A stretch of DNA of 64,000 bases, from the NCBI RefSeq assembly GCF_900155565.1, contig NZ_FUHM01000002.1:1116001-1180000 (forward strand). The letters are read 5' to 3'. This stretch comes from Anaerosalibacter sp. Marseille-P3206. Its GTDB lineage: Bacteria > Bacillota > Clostridia > Tissierellales > Sporanaerobacteraceae. Below, piece after piece: positions 8,615-19,152 of this stretch (the stretch's first letter is position 1; each line of letters opens with the position of its first letter). The position numbers and the translations under genes are program-made. The notes under the pieces were generated by a model. It was not told the DNA's origin. It was given only the letters and a program-made list of their open reading frames with translations, and ran no database searches.

Positions 8615-10486
8615 CTACTCCTCCTTTATAGCTGAAAATGCACAATGTTCTAAACAAGTACCACATTTAATACAAATATCAGGATCAATTGTAAATTTAT
8701 CTTTTATTCTTCCAGATATTGCGTTTACAGGACATATTAATCTACATTTTCCACAACCTTTACATAATTCAGGTACAATCTTTATTATCTTAAGTCCTTG
8801 ACAAGTACCAGTAGGGCATTTCTTATCTACTACATGAGCCAAATATTCATCTCTGAAATATTTCAATGAACTAACTACTGGGTTTGCTGCTGTTTTTCCA
8901 AGCCCACAAAGAGCAGTATTTGTTATGGTATCTGCTAATTCTTCAAGTAAATCTAGATCTTCTACTGTACCCTTTCCTACAACAATTTTTTCTAAAATTT
9001 CAAGCATTCTTTTGGTACCTTCTCTACAAGGTACACATTTTCCACAGGACTCTTTTTGAGTAAAATTCATAAAAAATCTAGCAACTTCTACCATACAAGT
9101 ATCTTCATCCATTACTACCATTCCACCAGAACCAATCATAGCTCCAGCTTTTTTCAATGAATCAAAATCCAGTGGCATATCTAAATGTTCTTCCGTTAAG
9201 CAACCACCTGAAGGCCCTCCTATTTGAACAGCCTTAAACTTTTTATTATCCTTTATCCCTCCACCTATATCGAATATAACTTCCCTAAGAGTTGTACCCA
9301 TAGGTACTTCTATGAGGCCAGTATTATTTACATTTCCTGTTAAAGCAAATGCCTTTGTACCAGGGCTATTTTGGGTACCATAAGACTTGTACCATTCAGC
9401 GCCGTTCATAATTATATGCCTAACATTTGCAAAGGTTTCAACATTGTTTAATACAGTAGGCTTTTTCCATAGCCCTTGTTCTACAGTTCTCTTTACCTTT
9501 ACTTTAGGCATTCCTCTTTCCCCTTCGATTGAGGCAATAAGTGCACTACCCTCGCCACAAACAAATGCCCCTGCCCCTTGATTTACATGAATATCAAAAT
9601 TTAAATCTGTACCTAATATATTTTTACCAAGTAATCCAAATTCTCTTGCTTGTTCAATAGCCTTATTTAATCTTGCTACTGCCAATGGATACTCAGCTCT
9701 CACATATATATATCCTTCTGACGCTCCAGTTGCATAAGCAGCTATACTCATACCTTCAACTATATTGTGTGGATCTCCCTCCATAATAGATCTATCCATA
9801 AATGCCCCAGGGTCTCCCTCATCACCATTACATATCACATATTTATTATCACTTGGATAGGAAAGTACTTGGGACCATTTCTTTCCAGCAGGATATCCAC
9901 CACCACCTCTGCCCCTAAGCTTAGCATTAGTTATTTCATTACATACTTCTTCAGGAGTCATTTCATCCAAAACCTTAGCAAGTGCTTGATAGCCACCATA
10001 TGCAATATACTCTTCAATTGATTCTGCATCAATGTGTCCACAGTGCTCTAACACAAGACGTGTTTGAGATTTGTAAAAAGGTATTTCTTCTTGTGTATGA
10101 AAAACTTTACCTTCAGATTTATACATAAGTCTTTCAACAGGATGTCCTTCTATTAAAGTCGTATTTACAATTTCCTCACAGTCTTCTAACTTTACTCTTA
10201 TATATAAAAATTTGTCTGGTTCAATTCTAACCAATGGGCCTTCTTCGCAAAATCCATGGCAACCACTTTTTCTTATTCCAATTCCTTTATCTTCTTCATA
10301 TAGTTCTACCTTTGCTAATAATCCTTTTTCTTCTACCAACTCTCTCAATCTATCATAAATTGCCAAAGAACCATTTGCTACACATCCAGTTCCTCCACAA
10401 ACCAATACATGCTTTTCTTGTTTATCAAGACTGTTTTTATATCTTTGAGATATTCCTTTAAGCTTTTCAATACTATTAATTTTCAT
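8615..10486 (-). CDS. hydB: Hydrogenase flavoprotein subunit (NuoF-like)
   Basis: This 623-residue subunit carries the FMN and NAD(H) sites of the HydABC/Hnd complex. It has an N-terminal thioredoxin-like [2Fe-2S] domain (CGGTGC near residue 30, GCHGFCEEGP near 74), then the NuoF core with GRGGGGYPAG and GDEGDPGAFMDR. The cluster motif ESCGKCVPCREGT follows near 480. A C-terminal two-cluster ferredoxin domain has CKGCGKCRLICP and CIKCGTCLEHCA. This domain set is that of electron-bifurcating hydrogenases rather than respiratory complex I. Its start overlaps the end of hydC by 11 bases, and hydA follows after 3 bases, so the three genes form one operon. Confidence 0.96.
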   Translation of the reverse strand: MKINSIEKLKGISQRYKNSLDKQEKHVLVCGGTGCVANGSLAIYDRLRELVEEKGLLAKVELYEEDKGIGIRKSGCHGFCEEGPLVRIEPDKFLYIRVKLEDCEEIVNTTLIEGHPVERLMYKSEGKVFHTQEEIPFYKSQTRLVLEHCGHIDAESIEEYIAYGGYQALAKVLDEMTPEEVCNEITNAKLRGRGGGGYPAGKKWSQVLSYPSDNKYVICNGDEGDPGAFMDRSIMEGDPHNIVEGMSIAAYATGASEGYIYVRAEYPLAVARLNKAIEQAREFGLLGKNILGTDLNFDIHVNQGAGAFVCGEGSALIASIEGERGMPKVKVKRTVEQGLWKKPTVLNNVETFANVRHIIMNGAEWYKSYGTQNSPGTKAFALTGNVNNTGLIEVPMGTTLREVIFDIGGGIKDNKKFKAVQIGGPSGGCLTEEHLDMPLDFDSLKKAGAMIGSGGMVVMDEDTCMVEVARFFMNFTQKESCGKCVPCREGTKRMLEILEKIVVGKGTVEDLDLLEELADTITNTALCGLGKTAANPVVSSLKYFRDEYLAHVVDKKCPTGTCQGLKIIKIVPELCKGCGKCRLICPVNAISGRIKDKFTIDPDICIKCGTCLEHCAFSAIKEE

Positions 10487-10964
10487 CTTTTAGACCCCTC
10501 CTTATTTCGTGTATAAGTTCAATAGCAGACTCTGGGGTCATCTTTCCATACACCTTATCATTGATATTAATGGCAGGTGCAAGGCCACATGCGCCAAGAC
10601 AAGATACAGTTTCAACAGTAAATAATAAGTCATTGGTAGTATGTTTTTTATCATTTAATTCTAACTCTTTATATAGTGCTTCAAGTATCGGAATGGATTT
10701 CCTCACATGACATGCAGTACCGTCACAAACTTTAATAACATATTTTCCTTTTGGTTCTAATGAAAAGTTCTCATAAAAGGTTGCAATGCCAAATATCTTA
10801 GAAGAACTAATATCCATTTTGTCAGCTATATATTCTAAAGCCTCCTCTGGTAAATACCTATATTTCCCTTGAACTTCTTGAAGTACAGTGATTATAGAAG
10901 ATTGTTTTCCACCATGTGTTTCTATAATGTTATCAATTATATCCTTCATCTCTTCAGTAAGCAT
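10476..10964 (-). CDS. hydC: Hydrogenase [2Fe-2S] subunit (NuoE-like)
   Basis: This is a 162-residue NuoE/HydC-type thioredoxin-like [2Fe-2S] protein. The cluster cysteines are in CDGTACHVRKS and SCLGACGLAPA, the usual four ligands. It is the small electron-transfer subunit of the NAD(P)H-linked [FeFe] hydrogenase. It is the first gene of the hydC-hydB-hydA operon, with ATG at 10964 after a GGAGG site and a promoter about 65-95 bases upstream. Length and order match HndA/HydC of known complexes. Confidence 0.95.
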   Translation of the reverse strand: MLTEEMKDIIDNIIETHGGKQSSIITVLQEVQGKYRYLPEEALEYIADKMDISSSKIFGIATFYENFSLEPKGKYVIKVCDGTACHVRKSIPILEALYKELELNDKKHTTNDLLFTVETVSCLGACGLAPAININDKVYGKMTPESAIELIHEIRRGLKDEN

Positions 10965-11027
10965 AAACTAACCTCCTAACATTTTTATATTTTGTTAATT
11001 TATCAACCTTTATTCCGACTCGTCTGA

Positions 11028-11057
11028 ATATTCTCCCTTGATTGAATACTTTGTCAA
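11028..11057 (-). promoter_or_regulatory. Probable promoter of hydCBA
   Basis: On the minus strand a perfect TTGACA (11052-11057) is followed 18 bases later by GAATAT (11028-11033). AT-rich sequence and TTGT/ACAA half-sites overlap the -35, and TTGTTAA occurs again near 10992. Redox regulator Rex binds TTGT...ACAA-type operators in clostridia. The spacing here is not canonical, so a Rex site is only a suggestion. Confidence 0.5.
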
Positions 11058-11166
11058 TTATTTTATCACAACAAAACATATAATTCTAGTGCTTCAAATA
11101 GAGAAAATAGAATATAAAATTACTGGTAGAATAAAGAAAGTTAGTGTTTCTTTAATATTTTTTGGG

Positions 11167-11175
11167 TGATATAAT
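11167..11175 (+). promoter_or_regulatory. Extended -10 promoter of aldehyde dehydrogenase gene
   Basis: TG-A-TATAAT is an ideal extended -10 element. It lies about 26 bases before the preferred ATG at 11201, giving a very short leader. No good -35 is visible at 17 bases, as is usual for extended -10 promoters. Confidence 0.55.
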
Positions 11176-11200
11176 AAATATATGGAAAGAGGTGAAATGT

Positions 11201-12565
11201 ATGTATGATATTAAATCTATTCTAGAAAGTCAGAGAAAATTCTATAAAAGTAATAAAACAAAAGATTTAAATTTTAGATTAGATAGTTTAAATAAGTTAA
11301 AAAGTATCATAGAGGAAAATGAAAATGACATATCAGAGGCACTTAAAAAGGATTTAGGTAAATCTCCATTTGAATCTTATACAACAGAAATTGGAATTGT
11401 TTTAAGTGAAATAAGCTTTACTACAAAGTATCTAAGTAGTTGGATGAAACCAAAGAAGGTGAAAACCCCTCTAGCAGCCTTTAAGGCTAAAAGTTATATC
11501 TATCCAGAACCCTATGGAAATACACTAATCATTGCACCATGGAATTATCCTTTTCAGCTGTCACTTGCTCCACTTATAGGAAGTATAGCTGCAGGCAATA
11601 CTGCTATAATAAAGCCTTCAAGTTCATCTGAACACACTGGTAAAGTATTAGAAAAATTGATAAATGAAAACTTTCCAAGTTCATATATTAGTGTTATTAC
11701 TGGTGAAGAAGGGAAATTCCTTTTAGATGAGAAGTTTGATTATATTTTCTATACTGGCAGTGTGCCTATAGGAAAAATGGTCATGGAAAAAGCCGCTAAA
11801 CATTTAACTCCTGTTACATTAGAATTAGGGGGAAAAAGTCCTTGTATAGTAGATAATGAAGGGGATTTAGACCTATTTGCTAAAAGAATAATATGGGGAA
11901 AGTTTTTAAATGTAGGTCAAACTTGTGTTGCACCAGACTATATATTAGTTAATAAAAATGTAAAAGAAGAATTGATAAAACATATGATTACATATATTGA
12001 ACAATACTATGGCAAGAACCCTCAGGAAAATAGTGAGTATGGAAGAATAGTCAATGAAAAACAATTTGCTAGATTGGTAAAATTAATAAGCAGTAGTGAA
12101 ATCATCTATGGAGGAAAATATGACAAAGATGATTTATACATTTCCCCAACATTGATAGACAATGCTAGCTGGAATGATCCTATTATGGAGGATGAAATAT
12201 TTGGCCCACTTTTCCCAATATTAGAATATGATACTTTAGATGATGTTATAGAAATGGTAAACAATCGTCCAAGACCACTTGCTCTATACTTTTTCTCAAC
12301 AAATAATGAAAAGATAGAAAAGATAATTGGACATACATCCTACGGTGGTGGCTGCATTAACGACACTATAATGCATTTGTCTAACCCACATTTGCCCTTT
12401 GGCGGTGTAGGCAATAGTGGAATGGGAGGTTACCATGGGAAAGGTAGCTTCGATACATTTACTCATTATAAGAGTGTTTTAAAGAGAAGTACTTCATTTG
12501 ACCCTGATTTTAGATATCCTCCTTATGGAGATAAAATCAACTTGGTTAAAAAGATTTTAAAATAG
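11201..12565 (+). CDS. Aldehyde dehydrogenase, class 3-like (YwdH type)
   Basis: This is a 454-residue NAD(P)-dependent aldehyde dehydrogenase that oxidises aldehydes to acids. Visible family motifs are APWNYPFQL (substrate and cofactor entry), FYTGSVPIGK (nucleotide binding), TLELGGKSPC (general-base Glu) and NVGQTCVAPDY with the catalytic Cys. EIFGPLFPI comes near the end. The short length and the PWNYP motif fit the ALDH3 group, which prefers medium- and long-chain aldehydes. A TTG at 11162 would extend the frame, but AAAGAGGTG is placed for ATG 11201. It is a single gene, divergent from the hydrogenase operon and closed by a shared terminator. The exact substrate is unknown. Confidence 0.93.
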   Translation: MYDIKSILESQRKFYKSNKTKDLNFRLDSLNKLKSIIEENENDISEALKKDLGKSPFESYTTEIGIVLSEISFTTKYLSSWMKPKKVKTPLAAFKAKSYIYPEPYGNTLIIAPWNYPFQLSLAPLIGSIAAGNTAIIKPSSSSEHTGKVLEKLINENFPSSYISVITGEEGKFLLDEKFDYIFYTGSVPIGKMVMEKAAKHLTPVTLELGGKSPCIVDNEGDLDLFAKRIIWGKFLNVGQTCVAPDYILVNKNVKEELIKHMITYIEQYYGKNPQENSEYGRIVNEKQFARLVKLISSSEIIYGGKYDKDDLYISPTLIDNASWNDPIMEDEIFGPLFPILEYDTLDDVIEMVNNRPRPLALYFFSTNNEKIEKIIGHTSYGGGCINDTIMHLSNPHLPFGGVGNSGMGGYHGKGSFDTFTHYKSVLKRSTSFDPDFRYPPYGDKINLVKKILK

Positions 12566-12566
12566 T

Positions 12567-12602
12567 ATAAAACCTGCCACAAGTTCCTTTGGCAGGTTTT
12601 AT
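12567..12602. terminator. Bidirectional terminator between convergent genes
   Basis: A 13-bp stem (arms 12567-12579 and 12590-12602) has an AACCTGCCA core and T-rich flanks on both strands. It serves the aldehyde dehydrogenase gene on plus and the activase gene on minus. Confidence 0.85.
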
Positions 12603-12606
12603 ATTA

Positions 12607-15600
12607 TTAGTTATATGAAGTAGCAGAAACATCTTTTTTTACATTAGATGAATCTTCTGTTAAATTGTCCTCTGCAGTTGAAAGCATAAGTTTTAGTCTG
12701 TTTAATTGATTTACTTCACTTGCTCCTGGATCATAGTCTATTGCTACAATATTGGCCATTGGATATCTTTCTTTTATAGCCTTAATCATTCCCTTTCCTG
12801 TTACATGATTTGGTAAGCATCCAAAAGGCTGTACACATACTATATTCTCTACTCCACTTTCAATGAGTTCTACCATTTCGGCAGTAAGAAGCCATCCCTC
12901 TCCAGCCTGATTTCCTAGGGAAATTTCAGGTGTTACTAAACTAGCCAATTCCTTTATAGTAAGTGGAGGATAAAATCTATTACTTTTCTTAAGGGCCCTC
13001 TTTAAATGCTTTCTATAGTGTTCTAAATATAATATAGAAACCTCTCCTGCAAACTTATTTAATCTAGCCTTAGACAATTGTTTGTATTTGAAAGATTCGT
13101 TATAAGCACAGTACATTAAAAAATCTGTCAAATCTGGTACTACAACTTCTGTGCCTTCCTTTTCTAATATATCCACTATATCATTATTAGCTGTAGGATG
13201 GTATTTAACAAGTATTTCTCCTACTATTCCCACTTTTGGTTTCTCTACATCTGTAATCTCTAATTTATCAAAATCTGAAACTATTTCCTCAATATTTTCT
13301 TTGAATACTTTTTTATCTCCTACTTTTACTGATTCTATACATTTTTCCATCCATTTTTCAAACAATAAGTTAGCTGAACCCTTTATCTTTTCATATGGCC
13401 TAACTCTGTATAGTACCCTCATGAGTAAATCACCATACATAATAGCCATAACACCTTTCCTTGCCAACTCCATAGAATAAGTAAATCCTGGATTTGCTTC
13501 CATGCCATTAGGACTTACACTTATAACTGGAATATGTCCAAATCCAGCATCCTTTAGTGCTTTTCTTATAAATCCTATATAGTTAGAAGCCCTACATACT
13601 CCACCTGTTTGTGTCATCAATACAGATGTATTGTTTAAATCATATTTCCCTGATTTCAATGCATTTATAAACTGACCAACAACTATAATGGATGGATAGC
13701 AAGCATCATTGTTTACATATTTAAGTCCCTCATCTATGGCTTTTTTGTCTACTGATGGCAATATTTCAAAATTGTATCCACAAGTATTTACAGCTTCTTG
13801 TAATATTTTAAAGTGAATTGGAGCCATCTGCGGTGCAAGTATAGTGTGTTTCTCTCTCATCTCTGTTGTGAATATAACCCTTTCAGGTAATTCTCCTTTT
13901 CTTACAGGTTCAAATCCTGATTTATCCCTTTCGTCAACGGCTGCATTTAGAGATCTCAATCTAATCTTCACTGCACCTAAATTATTCACTTCATCTATTT
14001 TAAGAACAGTATAAATCTTTTTAAAATTTTCCAGTATTTCCTGTACCTGATCAGTAGTTACTGCATCTAGACCACAGCCAAAAGAATTTAGCTGAACTAA
14101 TTCTATATCTTGTTCTCTAGCCACAAAGTTTGCAGCTCTATATAATCTAGAGTGATATGTCCACTGGTCTACAACTCTCAATGGCCTTTCAGTTTTTTCT
14201 AGATGAGCTATTGAATCTTCTGTCAAAACAGCCATACCTAAAGATGTAATAACATTTGGAATACCATGATTAACCTCAGGATCCACATGATATGGTCTTC
14301 CTGACAATACTATCCCCTTCATATTGTTTTCCTTTAAGTATTTAAGTACTTCTTCACCTTTTTGTCTTATATCTTCTTTGTATTTTAACTCTTCATTCCA
14401 TGCTATATCTACCGCACTGTCTATCTCTCGTCTTGATACATTTAATTGTTTAAGCTCTTTAGCAATACCTTTTTTCAATCCATTCAAATCATCAAATGTC
14501 AAGAACGGGTTTAGAAATACTACATCTCCTTCTTTCAATTCATCCATATTGTGCTTGATAACTTCAGGATATGAAGTTACAACTGGACAATTTAAATGAT
14601 TGTTTGATTCCTCATCTTCCTTCTTTTCATAAAAAATACTTGGGTAAAATATTAACTTTACACCTTTTTCTATTAAGTCTATAATATGTCCATGTGATAG
14701 CTTAGCTGGATAACAAACAGTTTCGCTTGGAATTGTCCCTATTCCCTTTTCATATAGTTCCCTAGTAGAATGTCCTGACAATACTACTTTAAACCCTAAT
14801 TCAGTAAAGAAAGTATGCCAGAATGGATAGTTTTCGTACATATTTAAAACTCTAGGTATCCCTATGATCCCTCGTTTAGCTTCACTTTCATCTAATGATT
14901 TGTAATCAAAAGTTCTATTATATTTGTACGTATAAAGGTTTGGAATATCCTTTCTCTCCTTACTTATTCCAGACCCCTTTTCACATCTATTTCCGGTAAT
15001 GTATCTACTTCCATCCGAAAAGTGGTTTATAGTAAGGAGACAGTTGTTTCCACAACCCCCACATCTTCTCATCCTTGTATCATAAGAAAAATCATCTAGT
15101 TTCTCTCTGTCTAAAAGTTTTGATTTTTCACCCGACATATGTCTTTCCTTAGCTATAAGTGCAGCCCCTAGTGCCCCCATAAGCCCTGGTTCATCAGGTC
15201 TTACAACAGTTCTGCTTGAGACTAACTCAAATGCCCTTAGTATTGCATCACTATAAAAAGTCCCACCTTGCACTACAATCTTTTCTCCCATTTCTTCTGG
15301 GTCTCTAATCTTAATTACCTTTTGAAGAGCATTTCTAATAACAGAATAAGAAAGGCCTGCTGCTATATCTCCTACTGTGGCACCTTCTTTTTGTGCTTGT
15401 TTTACTTTTGAATTCATAAATACTGTACATCTTGAGCCTAAATCCACTGGATTTTCTGCCATAAGTCCTTCATTTAAAAATTCCTCTGCACTTAGGTTTA
15501 CTGAATGGGCAAAGGTTTCAATAAATGATCCGCATCCAGAAGAACATGCTTCATTTAACAATATACTATCAATAACACCATCTCTAACCCTCATACATTT

Positions 15601-16875
15601 CATATCTTGACCACCAATGTCTAAAATGAAATCTACGCCAGGTAGAAAATAGTCTGCTGCTTTGTAATGAGCTATTGTTTCCACTTCACCTTCATCAACA
15701 TGAAGAGCAGCTTTAATAAGTTCTTCTCCATAACCTGTTACTGCAGAACTTGCAATATAAGCTTCTTTTGGTAATAGGCTATAAACTTCTTTTAATAACT
15801 CTACTACCAATTCCAATGGTTTTCCCTTGTTGTTACTATAATGTGAATACAATATGTTGTTTTCATCATCTATAAGAGTAACTTTAGTGGTAGTAGAACC
15901 TGCATCTATACCAAAATAACATGGGCCACTAGCATTTTTTATATCCTTTTTAACTAACTTACGTGTTTTGTGCCCTTCCCTAAATTCCTCTAATTCCTCT
16001 TTATTTAAAAATAGGGGTCTAATCCTTTTAACACTCATATCTATAGGCCTATCTAAAGAATCAAGCCTATTCTTAAGTTCTATAAAGGTGATCTCATCAA
16101 CTTCTCTTGATGCAACTGCAGCCCCTAAAGCTACAAATAGTTGGGAATTTTCAGGAAATATAATTTCATCTTCTGTTAATTTTAAAGTTTCAATGTATCT
16201 TTCACGAAGCCCTGATAAAAAATGTAGAGGACCACCTAAAAATGCTACTTTTCCTTTAATAGGTCGTCCACAAGCAAGAGTTGTAATGGTTTGATTTACA
16301 ACAGACTGAAATACACTTGCTGCTATATCTTCTTTTGAAGCCCCTTGATTTATCAGTGCTTGAATATCAGTTTTTGCAAACACACCACATCTACTAGCTA
16401 TAGGATAAATGGCCTTATGCCCCTTCGAAAGTTCGTTTAGACCCTTGGCATCTGTTTGAACAAGAGTAGCCATCTGATCAATAAAAGCTCCTGTTCCACC
16501 AGCACAAATACTATTCATTCTCTGGTCAACTCCACCTTCAAAGTATGTTATCTTTGCATCCTCTCCTCCTAATTCTATAGCTACATCTGTTTGTGGAATA
16601 AACTTACGTATTGCCGTAGAAGAAGCTACGACTTCTTGGATAAAAGGTATATTTAGCCACTTATTAACTGCTAAACCCCCAGATCCTGTAACCATTATTG
16701 TAATTCTTTCATTTTTAAACCTACTATAAGCTTCCAATATCAATTCCTTTACACTGCTTTTAATATCAGAAAAATGTCTCTTATAGTTACTATAGAGTAT
16801 ATCTAATTTCTCATTTAATACTATAAGTTTGACCGTTGTTGAGCCTACATCTAATCCCAAATGTAATATTTTCAT
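12607..16875 (-). CDS. Giant 2-hydroxyacyl-CoA dehydratase activase-like protein
   Basis: This 1422-residue protein belongs to the BadF/BadG/BcrA/BcrD (HgdC-type) ATPase family. Two ASKHA ATPase domains are visible. The first begins [12 protein letters not shown] (about 5-265) and the second begins [14 protein letters not shown] (about 317-580). Each has a Cx[10 protein letters not shown]-type cluster-binding region ([20 protein letters not shown]). They are followed by CGGCGNNC near 605 and a long C-terminal CoA-activase region (DUF2229-like) with SYPEVIKHN and GGVCRASNY. Classical activators are about 260-residue homodimers that use ATP to inject electrons into a dehydratase. This fused form is common in clostridia, but its partner is unknown. 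No dehydratase subunits are adjacent. Confidence 0.9.
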   Translation of the reverse strand: MKILHLGLDVGSTTVKLIVLNEKLDILYSNYKRHFSDIKSSVKELILEAYSRFKNERITIMVTGSGGLAVNKWLNIPFIQEVVASSTAIRKFIPQTDVAIELGGEDAKITYFEGGVDQRMNSICAGGTGAFIDQMATLVQTDAKGLNELSKGHKAIYPIASRCGVFAKTDIQALINQGASKEDIAASVFQSVVNQTITTLACGRPIKGKVAFLGGPLHFLSGLRERYIETLKLTEDEIIFPENSQLFVALGAAVASREVDEITFIELKNRLDSLDRPIDMSVKRIRPLFLNKEELEEFREGHKTRKLVKKDIKNASGPCYFGIDAGSTTTKVTLIDDENNILYSHYSNNKGKPLELVVELLKEVYSLLPKEAYIASSAVTGYGEELIKAALHVDEGEVETIAHYKAADYFLPGVDFILDIGGQDMKCMRVRDGVIDSILLNEACSSGCGSFIETFAHSVNLSAEEFLNEGLMAENPVDLGSRCTVFMNSKVKQAQKEGATVGDIAAGLSYSVIRNALQKVIKIRDPEEMGEKIVVQGGTFYSDAILRAFELVSSRTVVRPDEPGLMGALGAALIAKERHMSGEKSKLLDREKLDDFSYDTRMRRCGGCGNNCLLTINHFSDGSRYITGNRCEKGSGISKERKDIPNLYTYKYNRTFDYKSLDESEAKRGIIGIPRVLNMYENYPFWHTFFTELGFKVVLSGHSTRELYEKGIGTIPSETVCYPAKLSHGHIIDLIEKGVKLIFYPSIFYEKKEDEESNNHLNCPVVTSYPEVIKHNMDELKEGDVVFLNPFLTFDDLNGLKKGIAKELKQLNVSRREIDSAVDIAWNEELKYKEDIRQKGEEVLKYLKENNMKGIVLSGRPYHVDPEVNHGIPNVITSLGMAVLTEDSIAHLEKTERPLRVVDQWTYHSRLYRAANFVAREQDIELVQLNSFGCGLDAVTTDQVQEILENFKKIYTVLKIDEVNNLGAVKIRLRSLNAAVDERDKSGFEPVRKGELPERVIFTTEMREKHTILAPQMAPIHFKILQEAVNTCGYNFEILPSVDKKAIDEGLKYVNNDACYPSIIVVGQFINALKSGKYDLNNTSVLMTQTGGVCRASNYIGFIRKALKDAGFGHIPVISVSPNGMEANPGFTYSMELARKGVMAIMYGDLLMRVLYRVRPYEKIKGSANLLFEKWMEKCIESVKVGDKKVFKENIEEIVSDFDKLEITDVEKPKVGIVGEILVKYHPTANNDIVDILEKEGTEVVVPDLTDFLMYCAYNESFKYKQLSKARLNKFAGEVSILYLEHYRKHLKRALKKSNRFYPPLTIKELASLVTPEISLGNQAGEGWLLTAEMVELIESGVENIVCVQPFGCLPNHVTGKGMIKAIKERYPMANIVAIDYDPGASEVNQLNRLKLMLSTAEDNLTEDSSNVKKDVSATSYN

Positions 16876-17198
16876 AAATTTCAGCCCTTGGCCTTTACCT
16901 CCTTATCTCCTCAATAGAATACTATTTCTACTGAAAAATATACAATAACTTACATCTAAATACTGAATTTCAATACTTAAACTTACATGAATTATAGCAC
17001 AAGTACTTGTAAGTTACAAACATTTACCATCTCGTATTAGTTCAAAATTCAAGATGGTAAATTGAATATATTCATAAATATTATACTAGGTTCTTTAATA
17101 TTCGTTTTTCAATGAAATTGAAGGTTTTTAATGATTATTATATATATTTCATATATAATATACTTTGTTAATATAATTAATTATGAAAGGAGTGTACT
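16876..17198. other. Intergenic region with inverted repeat
   Basis: This 323-base gap between divergent genes holds the promoters of both. The clearest structure is a perfect 10-bp inverted repeat, TTTACCATCT at 17023-17032 and AGATGGTAAA at 17052-17061, with a 19-base spacer. It may be an operator for the activase gene. A TATAAT at 17154-17159 and GAAAGGAGTG before 17199 serve the plus gene. I see no RNA gene or short ORF. Confidence 0.5.
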
Positions 17199-18071
17199 AT
17201 GGAAAGTAAAGCAATTTCAAAGGAAAGACCTATATACAAAGTCAATTTATTTTATTTTTTAACACTTATTTGGGCTATAATGGTACAGTTTTTGCCATTT
17301 AATGAAAACTTATATCAGTACATAGCTTTTTTAATCCCAATAATAATATATTTAGTTATAAATAGAAAGTCTGCAAAAAAGATATTAAAATTAAATCCAT
17401 TAAACAAAAAAAGCCTTCTTTTGATCCCTGTTATATGGATTTTCATGTTGCCTCTTTCTATGTTTGTTATAACCATATATACTTCATATTTCGGGAGTAC
17501 ATTGGCAGAGCTTGTAACTGAAGAAACTTCTAATACCGCTTTTGGAATACTATTATTTACAGCTTTAACTCCTGCTGTATTAGAAGAAATCCTTATGAGG
17601 GGCATTGTGTTAGAAGGTTATAGTAAAAAAAGGAGATTAATAGCTGCAATAATTAATGGATTAATGTTTGGTATGCTTCATTTAAACAGTTTTCAATTTT
17701 CTCATACCTTTTTTGCAGGAATTGTAGCTTCTTATTTGGTTTACAGTACTAATTCCATATTTTCATCCATGCTTATTCACTTTATTAACAATGGATTTCC
17801 ACTATTTATGGATTTAATTATGCCCACTAGTGATGCAGGGCCTGAAGCAATTGGAGAAACAAATCTTTTATTATTAGGAATAGCTGTTGTTATATGTTTG
17901 TTTATAGTATATTTACTAATGCATAAATTGGCAGAGGTAAACAACATTAGCTTAAAAGAAGAAAGAGAAGAATTGTCAGATGAAAAGATATTTAATTGGC
18001 CTTTAATAATTAGTATATTTATATTTTTATTATTTAGCTTACTATTATCTTTTTCACTAAAAACAATGTAA
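17199..18071 (+). CDS. CPBP-family intramembrane metalloprotease
   Basis: This is a 290-residue integral membrane protein with about eight hydrophobic segments. The CPBP (Abi/Rce1-like) motifs are present: EEILMRG near residue 128, GMLHLN near 158 and HFINN near 195, supplying the glutamates and histidines of the active site. The family includes CAAX prenyl proteases and bacteriocin self-immunity proteins, so the substrate cannot be told. GAAAGGAGTG precedes the ATG. It is a single gene ending in a strong palindromic terminator shared with the convergent LysM gene. Confidence 0.92.
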   Translation: MESKAISKERPIYKVNLFYFLTLIWAIMVQFLPFNENLYQYIAFLIPIIIYLVINRKSAKKILKLNPLNKKSLLLIPVIWIFMLPLSMFVITIYTSYFGSTLAELVTEETSNTAFGILLFTALTPAVLEEILMRGIVLEGYSKKRRLIAAIINGLMFGMLHLNSFQFSHTFFAGIVASYLVYSTNSIFSSMLIHFINNGFPLFMDLIMPTSDAGPEAIGETNLLLLGIAVVICLFIVYLLMHKLAEVNNISLKEEREELSDEKIFNWPLIISIFIFLLFSLLLSFSLKTM

Positions 18072-18097
18072 CCTGCTAATATATATTAGCAGGTTAC
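18068..18097. terminator. Bidirectional terminator, perfect 30-nt palindrome
   Basis: Two 15-base arms (core AACCTGCTAATA) meet without a spacer, and the palindrome includes the stop codon of the CPBP gene. T-rich sequence follows on the plus strand. It separates the convergent CPBP and LysM genes. Confidence 0.85.
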
Positions 18098-18106
18098 TTT
18101 ATTTAT

Positions 18107-19042
18107 TTATTCTTCTTCTTCATCTAAACTTTCAGAACATGGCATTGATTTTGGTATACAGATGATTTGACCCACTTGTAGATTGTTTGGATCAATCCCT
18201 GGGTTTGCTTTTATCAATTGTTGCACTGTTACATTGTACATTTGACCTATCTTGTATAGAGTATCTCCTGGTTTTATTCTATAATAGAATCCACCTGGAC
18301 ATGGAGGTATTGGTTGTATTCTTGGTATGCAGATGATTTGACCTATTTGTAAATTATTTGGATCTATTCCTGGGTTTGCTGCTATTATCTCTTGTACTGT
18401 TATATTAAACATTCGAGCAATACTATACAAAGTATCTCCAGCCTTTATTGTATAATAAAATCCACCTGGACATGGAGGTACTGGTTTTTGCATTGGTATA
18501 CAAATGATTTGACCTATTTGTAGATTATTTGGATCTATTCCTGGGTTTGCTGCTATTAGTTGTTGAACTGTTACATTGTACATTAGACCTATACTATATA
18601 GCGTATCCCCTGCTCTTACTGTATAGTAGAATCCACCTGGACATGGAGGTACTGGAGGTGTTGGAGGTACTGGCTGTGCTCTTGGTATACATACTACCTG
18701 CCCTATTTGTAAATTGTATGGATCTACTCCTGGGTTTGCTCTTAGAATTGCCTCTAATGGTACATTAAATTGTATTGATAATTTATAAAAAGTATCCCCT
18801 GACTTTATTGTGTAATAAAACCCATTTGGACATGGAGGTAGAGGTTGTGGTGAAACACTTGGGATACAGATTACTTGCCCTATTTGTAGATTGTATGGAT
18901 CTATTCCTGGATTTATAGCCATTATAGCTTCAACTGTTGTATTGTATCTTTGCGCTAATAAATATAGCGTATCACCCGATTTAATTGTATAAGGAAAACT
19001 TCCTACAGGGCAATATTTTTGCGAACGATAATAATTCATCAT
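18107..19042 (-). CDS. Five-LysM repeat protein without signal peptide
   Basis: This 311-residue protein consists of five LysM peptidoglycan/chitin-binding domains of about 45 residues (YTIKSGDTLYLLAQRYNTT ... GQVICIP). They are joined by proline-rich linkers such as PVPPTPPVPPCPGG, and an acidic tail EEEE ends the protein. Each repeat is bracketed by a Cys in the linker (CPGG) and one in the last strand (CIP). There is no signal peptide or membrane anchor. That is unusual for a cell-wall protein but typical of SafA-type spore proteins loaded from the mother cell. A paralogue with the same N-terminal pattern (RSQ..CP.GSF.YTI) lies directly upstream. The spore role is inference. Confidence 0.9.
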   Translation of the reverse strand: MMNYYRSQKYCPVGSFPYTIKSGDTLYLLAQRYNTTVEAIMAINPGIDPYNLQIGQVICIPSVSPQPLPPCPNGFYYTIKSGDTFYKLSIQFNVPLEAILRANPGVDPYNLQIGQVVCIPRAQPVPPTPPVPPCPGGFYYTVRAGDTLYSIGLMYNVTVQQLIAANPGIDPNNLQIGQIICIPMQKPVPPCPGGFYYTIKAGDTLYSIARMFNITVQEIIAANPGIDPNNLQIGQIICIPRIQPIPPCPGGFYYRIKPGDTLYKIGQMYNVTVQQLIKANPGIDPNNLQVGQIICIPKSMPCSESLDEEEE

Positions 19043-19112
19043 TTAACCACCTTTCTTTCTAAATTTCTTCAATATATTTTATGCACTTAAGTGTATAAAT
19101 GTGAACAAATAC

Positions 19113-19150
19113 AAAAGTAAACATGCCCTATAGTGGACATGTTTACTTTT
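19113..19150 (-). terminator. Terminator after three-LysM gene
   Basis: A 13-bp stem has arms AAAAGTAAACATG (19113-19125) and its complement (19138-19150). It sits immediately downstream of the three-LysM gene's stop, so the two LysM genes are probably separate transcripts. Confidence 0.75.
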
Positions 19151-19152
19151 TT

